Origin: Cytidiella melzeri
Lineage: Eukaryota; Basidiomycota; Agaricomycetes; Polyporales; Irpicaceae
Direction of reading: 5' to 3'
Assembly (NCBI GenBank): GCA_022592445.1
Contig: JABYQR010000141.1
Span: 1-64,000 of the forward strand
DNA length: 64,000 nucleotides
The position numbers and the translations under genes were made by a program. How positions within the stretch are numbered: the first letter of the stretch is position 1; each line of letters opens with the position of its first letter. A model generated the notes under the pieces. It searched no databases. It was not told where the DNA came from and saw nothing but the letters and a program-made list of their open reading frames with translations. Shown in pieces: positions 55,458 to 64,000 of this stretch.

Positions 55458-57915
55458 TCAAGCATGAACATGAAGTAGTTCATTGAAGTGCTTGAGTTTT
55501 TCAAGAGGCAGTGCTTTAGTAAGAGTATCAGCTTGTTAATCAGTAGAAGGTATGTGGTGTACAGTTATGTACCCTTTATTTACACGATCGCTGATGAAGT
55601 TCTTGCAAATGTTGGAGTGTTTAGTACGCTGAGAATGTTGTTCCTCAGGTGAACAAAAAATTGCATCAGTAGACGCACTGTCAGTGTACATCTTGACAGG
55701 TTCCATAGTACAGTTCAGTATTTCATCAATGAGGCTCTTCAAGTAGATGGCCTTGGTAGACGTATGAGCAAGTGCATACAATTCGGCTTGAGTGACCGAT
55801 AGAGTTACTAGTGAACCACGCTTACTTGACCAAGAGATAAGCGAGTTGTTGTATGTAAAGGTGTAGCCCATTATTGGTTTATTGCTGTACATAGTCATAC
55901 CATCAGAGTCGGCATAACCTACTAGTGAAGTAGAAGTAGTGTTGGCTTGGTTTCCTAGGACAAGCCAGTAGTTGCACGTTCCCTTAAGATAAAGGTAACA
56001 CTATTTAGCTGCAGCAAAGTGTTCCTTAGCAGGGTCAGATAGATAATGTGCAAGTTGACCAGTGCAGTAAGCAACATCTGGTTGAGTACAGTCGGCAACA
56101 TAGCGTAAGCCAACAACTACAGACATGTAATGTTTGATATCGTCAGCGTCCTGACACGGTTCTGTCGAGGCACGGGGGTCTAAGTTGTGCTCATGTATCA
56201 TGGGTGTACAGTGAGAGTGTGCATGGTCAAAGTTATATCGCCCAAGGATATTTTAAATATAATCCTTTTGACGAAGTTTGATAGTGCCTGAGGTTTTATT
56301 GTAGGATATTTCTATGCCAAGCATCCAGTAGATAGAACCACCGTTAGGCACTTCCACATGTTTCCTCAGAGCAATCTCAAATTGTTCAGCAACGACAGAA
56401 GTAATAGTACAAAGAGTGATGTCGTCAACATGAACAGCGAGGAGTAGTATGAGTTTGTTTCCTCGGGAGAGACAGAAGACAGTGTTATCATAGTCAGAAT
56501 GCTTTAGTCCAAGTTGGAAGAGTATTTCGCATAGTACCTTGTACCAACGACAACCGGCTTGTTTAAGGCCGTAGATAGTTTTCCTAAGTTTCAGTACCCA
56601 GCCATTAGGCAGGTTAGGCAGTAAGTCACCAGGTGGTGGACAAAGGTATAGATCTTCGTCTTCTTTAATGTTACCGTAGAGATATGCAGACTTTATATCC
56701 AGTTGAGTGATCTTGAAGCGTAGTGAAGCTGCAAGAGTAAGTATGAAGCGTATAGAACTCATGCGAGCAACTGGTGCAAACAAGTCGTTTGAGTAGTAGT
56801 CAATACCGTCGCGTTGGGAGTATCCTTGCACAACAAGTCTAGATTTCAGTTTAGTGACTTTGCCATGTTCATACTTGGTTTTATAAACAAAGCAAGAGCC
56901 AGTGATGTTTGTGTTAGCAGGTGGGATACAGTATTCCCAAGTTCCAAGTTGTTCAAGTGTATCAATCTCAGTCTTCATAGACTTGAGCCAGTCATCCTTG
57001 AGAGGATTTTTGAGTACGTCTTGATAAGTAACTGGATCACCAATGTCTTTGGCGTAGTAAGCATTAAACTCAGTTAAATATAAAACACAATATTAGTTTC
57101 AGTTTCATTGTAGTCTAAACCTCGAGCTTTGCAAGAAGGCTTAGCAATTCTAGTAGAACGCCTAGGACCAGTAGGGTCCGGTTTGTCCATGTCCATAGGC
57201 TCAATATGAGGATTTCCTCAAGTTCAAGTTGTTTTTCAATTGTGGGTTTCTCAATGTTTGGCTCTTTCTCCCCTTCAATTTGTATTGTAGAGTCAACAAA
57301 TTGCAAGTTCTGTTCAACATCTATGCGTGTCCCAAAGTAAACATAGTGGCCTTTAGAGTGCTCAGCAAAACCTATCCAAACAGCTCGTTTGCCCTTAGGC
57401 GCAAGTTTACTGGTACAGTATTTGTCATAGACAATACACGGCTGACCAAAAGTTTGCAGTCCATCAACGTCAGCATTAGTGCCATGACGTTTGAAGGAAG
57501 GTGTTTTAAACTGAAGTGGAGAGCGAGAAGTACGGTTAAAGAGATATACTGCATGAAGTGCAGCATACCACCACAATCTATTTGGTGAAGAAGTAGTATG
57601 CATGTTTACACGAACTAAGTTCATTATATTTTGGTGTGTTTGTTTAGCAACACCATTTTGTGCAGGAGTATCGTGCACAGTAAGTCGGGGTATTGTACCT
57701 TGAGTTTTCAAGTAGTTGGTCATTTTGGAACGGTGAAAACACCGTCGTTGTCAGATTGTAGGATCTTAACGCAAATGTTATACTGCGTCAGTAGTTCAGT
57801 AGAGAAGATAACCCATTGAGTAAAAGCGTCATCTTTAGTTCTTAATGGCGTGAGAGTGAGCCATCTAGTTGTGTCATTGACAATAGTCAACCAGTACATA
57901 TAATGACCAGTAATT
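55458..57915 (-). pseudogene. pol: Copia pol: integrase, RT, RNase H with several stops
   Basis: Integrase core piece (57724-57915; W-L-T-I-V-N-D, D-N-D-G-V-F) and its C-terminal part (57115-57723; H-D-T-P-A-Q-N-G-V-A, N-R-L-W-W-Y-A). RT 56253-56978 with L-D-I-K-S-A-Y-L-Y-G, G-L-K-Q-A-G-C-R-W-Y and V-D-D in A-V-H-V-D-D-I-T-L. RNase H 55536-55898 with L-V-T-L-S-V-T-Q-A-E-L-Y-A-L-A and Y-T-D-S-A-S. In-frame stops at 56253 (TAA), 56001 (TAG) and 55536 (TAA). The true end is TGA at 55458-55460, just before the polypurine tract. One frame change lies between 56979 and 57114. Confidence 0.88.
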
Positions 57916-58210
57916 TGTTGCAGAGCAACTGCTGCTATGCTGCTAAGCCCTAAACAAGGGTGGAATGGATGATGGTGGAAGAGGAAAGGGATCTCCAACA
58001 ACGACAACAAAGTCAGAGTCGATGATAAGCAGGCAAGCAGGCACAGAGGCCAGATACTAGCAGTGCAAATGACAGAGAGGTCAAGATGCATAGGGACTGG
58101 AGTAACTGTGGGGCTGGAGTAACAATAGAACAATAAGGGACCAGGGTAACTATCAAGGACCAGGGTACGCAGAACAATAGAGCTAAAACAATAGAACAAT
58201 AGAACAATAG
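57916..58210 (-). repeat. B-type LTR fragment
   Basis: Keeps the LTR end (AGCAGTTGCTCTGCAACA on the minus strand) and the GAACAATAG-rich part, but lacks the U3 start and a middle piece. It interrupts copia integrase at 57915 and is cut by the C4 LTR at 58211. Confidence 0.75.
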
Positions 58211-58966
58211 TGACACGGAGACAAGGCTCGACGTGACAAACAGGGACACGAAGTGGATGACGACAAAGTGGTGGTGGTAGGCGTGAAGCACAATACTCTC
58301 ACCAGCTATAAACCTTATGCAGATGTCTAGCCCAGTAAAGACCAAGTTAGTATTGTTACTACCAGCTATGTAGTACAAGAGGGGGTTGCTTACCTAGCCC
58401 AGTAAAGACCAAGAGGTCGAGATGGGGGGCTAGGAGTGTACATGCAGCATCTTATATAGACTTCAGGGACCTGCACACAGACCATGTTGAGGGCAGGCTT
58501 TGCAAGAAGCCGTGTGAACAAAGAACAAAAGAACTACCTAAAGGAGAACAATAGCTATTGTCTAGACCTTGCCAAGAACTCTACCCGTGAGAGAATCTAT
58601 CTAAAAGGAGACCAACTATTGTATTCCATTCCCACACCTGTGAGAACATCCTTCCATAAAGAGAACAATAAGGAAAGAACAAAAGGAGTCCATGTGAACG
58701 GTATCTATGACGTCAAACCCTAGCTATGGGCTGAGCCATGTGTCTGTAGCCATCTGGTCTTACTTAAGCTAAGTCACATGCCAGTGTGACGTAGTAGCAA
58801 GTAATGTGACCGTGTGGAGCGTCTAAGCCACGTGATACGGGCGCTTAATAGACGTGCAAAGGAGTTTGTGCAGAGAAGGTTGCAACTGAGCTGCAGCCCG
58901 GAGTTTTATAGATAAAAACAAGAGGTAAATTGCGAAAATTAAGGGCTAGTCAGGCCATCCATGACA
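58211..58966 (-). repeat. 3' LTR of C4 (long form)
   Basis: 756 bp, minus strand TGTCATGG to TCCGTGTCA, with the intron-like segment and TATA box near 58452. Polypurine tract TTTTAGGAGGGGGG follows. Confidence 0.9.
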
Positions 58967-59131
58967 TTACCCCCCTCCTAAAATCGAGCGTCCTCGCGAA
59001 GCATCACTGTGCTGTGGTGATAGAGGTCTTCTACCCGTCTACAGGGATTCAGCAGAATTGCCCCGATTGTCTAGTCAGAAGGATGCTAGGAAGTTTCTCC
59101 CCTTCTGGTGTCGTTGACTCGACGTTACCTG

Positions 59132-62100
59132 TCAGTGTGATGTTCTTGAGATATCCAGACCAATGTGTTTGCCTTCATCCCAGCTAAGATCGTATGTAGA
59201 TGGATAGATCGTGCAAAGGAAAGCGGGGTCGGTCTGGGTATTGAATTCCCGAAAGTACGAGCAGAGATCCGCGAAGAGTGAAGCTTTGATGACCCAGGGC
59301 ACTCCGGGGTTTGCTTTGTAGAAGTTGTCAATTGCTTCTTGACTATTCTCGAGGTTTTCTACTGGTTCCCAGCTATTGTGTCCGTCTGAATACCCTTCCC
59401 ATTTGACTAGGAATTGTAGCTTCTTCCATCGTCCGTGTAGCCTGCTGTCTAGCACCTTCTCAACGACGTACTGCTCTTCTCCTTCTATGACGATAGGATC
59501 AGGAGGTGGAGGTACGTCTTTGCCGTTGTTGTGCCAGGGACTTAGACGGTTGATATGAAAGACGGGGTGGATTTGGAGATAGCTGGGTAGATCAAGTTTG
59601 TAATCAAGATCGCCAATGCATTTGATGACCTTGTACGGGACGAGTTGTGGAGGACCAAGTTTAGGGGTAGCCTGGTGGATCTGGACGTTTTTAGCGTTTA
59701 GCCAGACCATGTCCCCTACTTGGAAGACGCATGGAGAGCGTTTCTCAGACTCGTAGAGTTGTTTTATCTTTTCTTTGCTTAGACGAAGAGCTGCTTTGGT
59801 CTCCTTGCGTACTCGAGCCATGTTGTCAAGGCGCTCATCGAGCGACGGGATATTGCTTCGCTTGCCGACTGGTATGGTAAAGTCGGGGCAATATCCGTAG
59901 ATGACCTCAAACGGTGTTTGTGAATTACCCGCATGTACTCGCAAGTTGAGTGCAAACTCAGCCGCCGGCAGATGATCAACCCAGTCGTCTTGTTGTTGCT
60001 GACAGCATAGACGCAGGTACTGTTTGATATCCTGGTTTTTGCGTTCAACTTTGCCATTTCCTCGCGGATGATAGGCGGTCGTAAAACCAGTCTCTATGCC
60101 TAAGCGGTGATAGAGCGCACGCATGAAGCACACTGCAAACTGGGGTCCTCGGTCAGAGAACACCTTCTTGGAAATGCCGTGAAGTTGGAATACTTCTTTG
60201 CAATGTAGATCGGCAATCCCCTCAGCGTTAACCTTAGTGGTGGTAGGGATAATGTGTGTTTGATCGGAGTAATGGTCGACGTAGACCGCGATCGAATCAA
60301 ATCCCTTAGAAGGTGGTAGCTGAGTGATGAGATCTACTCCGACGTGTTCCCAAGGTCCGGCCGGAGTTTCCTGAGGCTGTAGTACTGCTTTAGGGTGCGG
60401 AGCTGACTTATAGCGTTGACAGCGATTGCAGCCTAGTACGTAAGTCTCTACGAAGGCATTCATCTTCGGCCACCAATAGTGTCGTGAGACTAGCTCTATG
60501 GTGCAGTGTTTGCCCGGATGACCAGCCGCGGGTATGTCATGGCAAGATTTGACGATTTCGTGACGGAGCTCTTTGTTGTTAGGGATGTAGAGTTTTCCCT
60601 TGTAGTAGATGAGTCCGTCACTCTCTTCCCATTTGAGTAAACCGCCGACAAGTTTGCGAGGACCCTTCTTTCAAAGGGTAGCAAGAGCTTGTGCGACTTC
60701 TGCTTCTTGCTCCGTGCATTCTCGGATCTTTGATTCAAGTGGAGAAGCAGTGGCGAGTGCACTGGCAGCGAGGATCCGGAAGTGTTCCGGTTTCAGTACT
60801 ACCTGATCCTTGTTGTCTTCTTCATCCGTGACAGCGTGTGAGTGAAGACGAGAGAGAGGATCAGCGTGTATCATGGTACTACCAGGCTTGTGTACCAACA
60901 TGAAGTCAAAGTCAGCCAAGAGTAATGACCAATGTGCTTGACGTCGAGTGAGGTGTTGCACAGTTTTCCAGTACTGCAGGTTTGCGTGATCTGTCCAGAT
61001 CTCAAACGGTTCCTTGAGCCCCTCAAGGTAGGTGCGCCAATCTTTGAGAGCTTTGGTGATGGCTAACATCTCCCGATCAAATATTTCGTAGTTACGCTCG
61101 GCTTCAGTCATGGATGCGGACCGGTAGGCGATAGGGTGGTAGAATCCATCTTCCTTCGATTTCTGGGAGATGATTCCACCAGTCGCATAGCCTGAAGCAT
61201 TGACTTCTAGACGTGTAGGGAGTTCAGGGTCCCAGACTGCCAAGATAGGCTTAGTGGTAAAGGCCTTCTTTAGCAACATGAAGGCTGTCTGCTGTGCTGG
61301 ACCCCAGACGAACGGCACATCCTTCTTAGTAAGGTCGTGTAGAGGCCGTGCGTGCTTTGAGAAGTCTTGAATGAAGTGTTGGTAGAAATTGGCAAACCCT
61401 ATGAACCCTCTAACTTCTTTGAGGTTCTGGGGTGTGGGCCACGTAGAAACTGCTTGGACTTTGACAGGGTCCATAGCTACTTCGCCGGCGCGAATGATCA
61501 ACCCGAGGTACTCGGTCTCAGATTTCTCAAACTCGCACTTTTCCGGCCGAAGGTAGAGGTCGTGCTGTTGAAGTCGCTTGAGGACTTCATGTACAACCTT
61601 GCGGTGCTCTGTCAGGTTGTTGCTCCAGATCAAGATGTCATCTAGATAGACAGCCACCTTGCCCTCGGCGACAAGGTCGGCGAAGATGTTGTCCATCAGA
61701 GCTTGAAAGGTAGCGGGTGAGTTTGTGAGACCAAAGAACATGACTTTAGGTTCAAAGAGTCCTTGGTTGGTAACGAACGCCGCTTTGTACTCGTCTCCTT
61801 CTTTGATTTGAACATTGTGATATCCCCAACAAACATCGAATTTAGTGAAGATCTTTGCACCCTTGAGCTTGTTGATAATGTCGGTAGCAAGCGGTAGGGG
61901 GTAGCAATTCTTTACCGTGATGTCGTTGAGTTTGCGGTAGTCCTGAATAAGTCGGAGTTTGTTGTCCTTCTTTTTAATGAAGAAGACTGGAGAAGCCATC
62001 GGAGTCTTAGAAGGCGTGATGTAACCTTTTGACAGGTTCTCCTGAATGAACTTGTCAAGCTCGGCTTGTTTGTTCAGGGGCATAGGATAAACTTTCAATT

Positions 62101-62923
62101 TGATTGTCTCAGGAGCGTCTGGTTTGAGATCAATCGAATGGTCCCAGGGCTGATGCTGGGGTAGCCGATCAGACTCTTCCTCAGAGAAGACTTTAGCGTG
62201 TCTGTGATACTCTGATGGAACGATGTCTTCGAAGGAGCGCTGGGCTTTAGCTTTGTTTGCTTCGGCAGCTAGCTTGGTAGAGTAGGTGAAGCCGGCCATA
62301 CACCAGACTTTGTCAGTGGTGTCTTGGATAATCCCGGCTTTGACCCACCGCCTACGTTCTTTGCGATTACTGTCAACCTTTTGGAAAGGTTCGTCAGGAG
62401 ATTCTTCCTAGCCGCTCGGAATTGTCATTTCTCCTTTTTCCCAGTTAACAGTAGGGTTTACGCGTTTGAGCCATGGTAGCCCAAGAATGACATCCTCTGG
62501 ACCTAAGTCCGTGACAAGAAATTCTGCCTTTTCAGTGTGATCTCCGACTGTGAGTGTAAGGCGAACGAAGTGCGTTAATCCGCCAGCTTTATTCTTAGTT
62601 CCGTTAATGTTATGCAATGAGATAACCCTTTCGAGCGGGTGCTGAATAATCTTATGCTTCTTGACAAACTGGTGGCTGATGAATAAAGCTGTAGCTCCTG
62701 AATCGATCATTGCAGGAACGCGAATGCTTCTATTCAGACCTTTAACTAGTACATGTACACGGAAATGAGATGATAACCGATCTAGCAATGATATAGTACA
62801 CGAGGAGATAGTAGACGTTGTACATGAAGAAGACGAGGCAGAAGACGAGGAAGACGACGAAGGAGACAGGGACAGGGTATCAGGGGAACTCGCAGCTGCG
62901 GCTGTGTCATGAGTCCGCTTCAA
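59132..62923 (-). CDS. pol: C4 Pol polyprotein (protease-RT-RNase H-integrase-chromodomain), two nonsense codons
   Basis: One frame of 1264 codons entered by -1 shift from gag. Protease I-D-S-G-A-T near 62690, with G-P-E-D-V-I-L-G. TAG at 62408-62410 (TCG in C1). RT with [32 protein letters not shown] at about 61640. RNase H E-V-N-A-S-G-Y (first Asp changed to Asn) and T-D-H-A-N-L. TGA at 60671-60673 (CGA in C1 and C2). Integrase zinc domain with C-N-R-C, core V-D-L-I-T-Q, S-D-R-G-P-Q-F, K-V-E-R-K-N-Q-D. GPF-like block (G-P-P-Q-L-V-P-Y) and chromodomain E-K-V-L-D-S-R, V-K-W-E-G-Y-S, W-E-P-V. Apart from the two stops it is complete. Confidence 0.92.
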
Positions 62924-64000
62924 AAAACTGCATTGATTTTGGCTGCCATCTCATCCATTTGCTTCTTTTGGATGTCAAGCATGTCCTTGAGTGCCGCAAT
63001 CTTAGCGTCCTTGTCATTGGATGCGTCCTGCTTCGTCAGGGTAGTGGTCGACGAGGTTGACGAGGTAGCAGCGACTTTTGGTCCCTTAGGGACGCCTTGA
63101 AGTCGTTTCAGGCAAACCGCCCCCCAATGACCGGTACCACCGCAATGGTTGCACACCGGGTCATTGGGGTGCTTTGAGTCCCTCTTCTTGTGGTTCTCGG
63201 ACCCACAAACCGAGCAGCACTTGCTCATCTCCTTCTTCCATTTCTGGAAGATCTCCTGTTTGCCCAGACCCGCGAAGAGCGAGTCAAACGAGGCGGAGAA
63301 ACAGGAGGCGTCGATCTCCATAGCGTTGGGATCGCGGAACGCCTGCTGATGGGACTTGCCGTGCCCTGACGAGCTGTCCACCATGACTTTGCCGGTGCTG
63401 TTGCGGAGGTCGGCAAGCTGAGCGTCAACTGCCTTGCACTGGTCCTTGAGAGCGTCGTAGGTAGCAGCGCGGGTTTGAAAGTACGAGACACGTTGCAAGT
63501 ACTCGGTGCTCAAGCTCGACTTGAGACGATCGAAGAGGTCCTGCTGGCTCCAGTCAGTGCGAGGGGCCCATGTCTCAAACTCGGAGATGTGGGCGGCGAA
63601 GGTCTTATTGCCTTGCTTCATGTTGGCTATTTTCGTCTTAGCCTCCATGACAGCATCTATAGGCTCAAATTTGGCTTTGAAAGCCTCAATAAACGTATCC
63701 CAGCTGTTGCCAAAAGCTGGTTTACTACTGGCAAGCTCCTCAATATGAGGGCAAGCCCAGTCGGCAGCGTCGTCTTGCATGAACGACAGTTTGCTGGTGA
63801 TGAGTTTGTGAGGATCGAAGATCCTCGCGCCATTGTTATCCAGCCGGACTTGGCCTTGGGCGTCCTGCTGGAAGAATGCTTTGCCCTGATGCTGCGCCCA
63901 GACAATGAATGCGTGTCTGAAGAGCCTGGCTTCTGACGAGGTCTTCCCCTTAAAGGAGACCGGCTTCTCGACAATACTCCGTTCTCGGGACGTGTGCGTG
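62920..64000 (-). CDS. gag: C4 Gag, partial at window edge
   Basis: Open frame from the window edge to TGA 62920-62922. It contains S-I-V-E-K-P-V-S-F-K-G-K, the capsid region with E-A-F-K-A-K-F-E-P-I-D, M-E-I-D-A-S, then the two tandem zinc motifs (C-S-V-C-x4-H-x6-H and C-N-H-C-x4-H-x4-C), a Ser/Thr linker and the coiled coil M-L-D-I-Q-K-K-Q-M-D-E-M-A-A-K. This is the only C gag in the window without an internal frame break. The stop follows T6 (62922-62927), the -1 frameshift site to pol. Confidence 0.9.
   Translation of the reverse strand, partial: THTSRERSIVEKPVSFKGKTSSEARLFRHAFIVWAQHQGKAFFQQDAQGQVRLDNNGARIFDPHKLITSKLSFMQDDAADWACPHIEELASSKPAFGNSWDTFIEAFKAKFEPIDAVMEAKTKIANMKQGNKTFAAHISEFETWAPRTDWSQQDLFDRLKSSLSTEYLQRVSYFQTRAATYDALKDQCKAVDAQLADLRNSTGKVMVDSSSGHGKSHQQAFRDPNAMEIDASCFSASFDSLFAGLGKQEIFQKWKKEMSKCCSVCGSENHKKRDSKHPNDPVCNHCGGTGHWGAVCLKRLQGVPKGPKVAATSSTSSTTTLTKQDASNDKDAKIAALKDMLDIQKKQMDEMAAKINAVF

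Larger units (their letters stand above)
55158..57915 (-). mobile_element. Ty1/copia element, 3' part
   Basis: 3' LTR 55158-55450, polypurine tract GAAGGGGAG, then on the minus strand RNase H, RT and integrase in the copia order (integrase before RT). The 5' half is missing beyond 57915, where a B LTR fragment begins. Confidence 0.85.
58211..64000 (-). mobile_element. Element C4 (Ty3/gypsy), best-preserved C copy, cut by right window edge
   Basis: 3' LTR 58211-58966, polypurine tract (58969-58980), pol 59132-62923 and gag 62920 to the edge, on the minus strand. Only two nonsense codons interrupt pol and none is seen in gag. Its 5' LTR and ORF0 would lie outside the window. Confidence 0.92.

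Overview
The window looks like a transposon graveyard in a filamentous fungus, most likely a basidiomycete (inference). Supporting signs are several families of Ty3/gypsy elements whose integrases end in a chromodomain, one Ty1/copia element, TATA-driven LTRs, and one spliced gene with canonical 53-60 nt introns. I see no rRNA, tRNA gene, CRISPR array or ordinary host gene cluster.

Layout. Element A (minus, 1-3374) has its 5' LTR, a leader ORF, gag and the start of pol, which leaves the window at base 1; its LTR abuts a 143-bp tandem satellite (3375-4617). Element B1 (minus, 4617-6712 and 17943-18253) is split by element G (plus, 6713-17942), a complete LTR element with a 5-bp target duplication GCTTT. 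G carries three further insertions: repeat X1 in pol (core 10718-12058), a 129-bp SINE-like insertion in the reverse transcriptase (12486-12614) and a 399-bp foldback element in its 3' LTR (17042-17440). From 18254 come a lone B-type LTR, a second X copy (18935-20270), the 3' part of element H (20276-22795), element B2 inserted in H (22796-28151), and C1 inserted in the gag of B2 (28152-35906). C2 (plus, 36466-42269) lies head-to-head with C1 and is cut by C3 (plus, 42270-49856). Then follow a B-type RT fragment, a 2.9-kb segment with ~540-bp inverted arms around a spliced membrane-protein gene (50465-53364), a second satellite block (53560-55157), the copia element (55158-57915), a B LTR fragment and element C4 (minus, 58211 to the right edge), the best-preserved C copy.

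How the genes work together. In each Ty3/gypsy family gag and pol lie in different frames. Pol is entered by a probable -1 shift at a U-run touching the gag stop (GGGUUUU, GGAUUUU or GGUUUUU, then UAG or UGA). Pol order is protease, reverse transcriptase, RNase H, integrase, chromodomain. Families A and C carry an extra 230-242 codon ORF (ORF0) between the 5' LTR and gag. ORF0 has no Met codon, and in A and C3 the whole leader from the TATA box to the gag AUG has no ATG in any frame although the protein sequence is conserved between the families. Next to it is a C-x4-H-x-F-x17-20-C-x4-CPNR motif that also forms the N-terminus of the G Gag. These two features, the extra ORFs downstream of pol in G, and the 174-codon ORF of repeat X are the strongest candidates for undescribed biology here.
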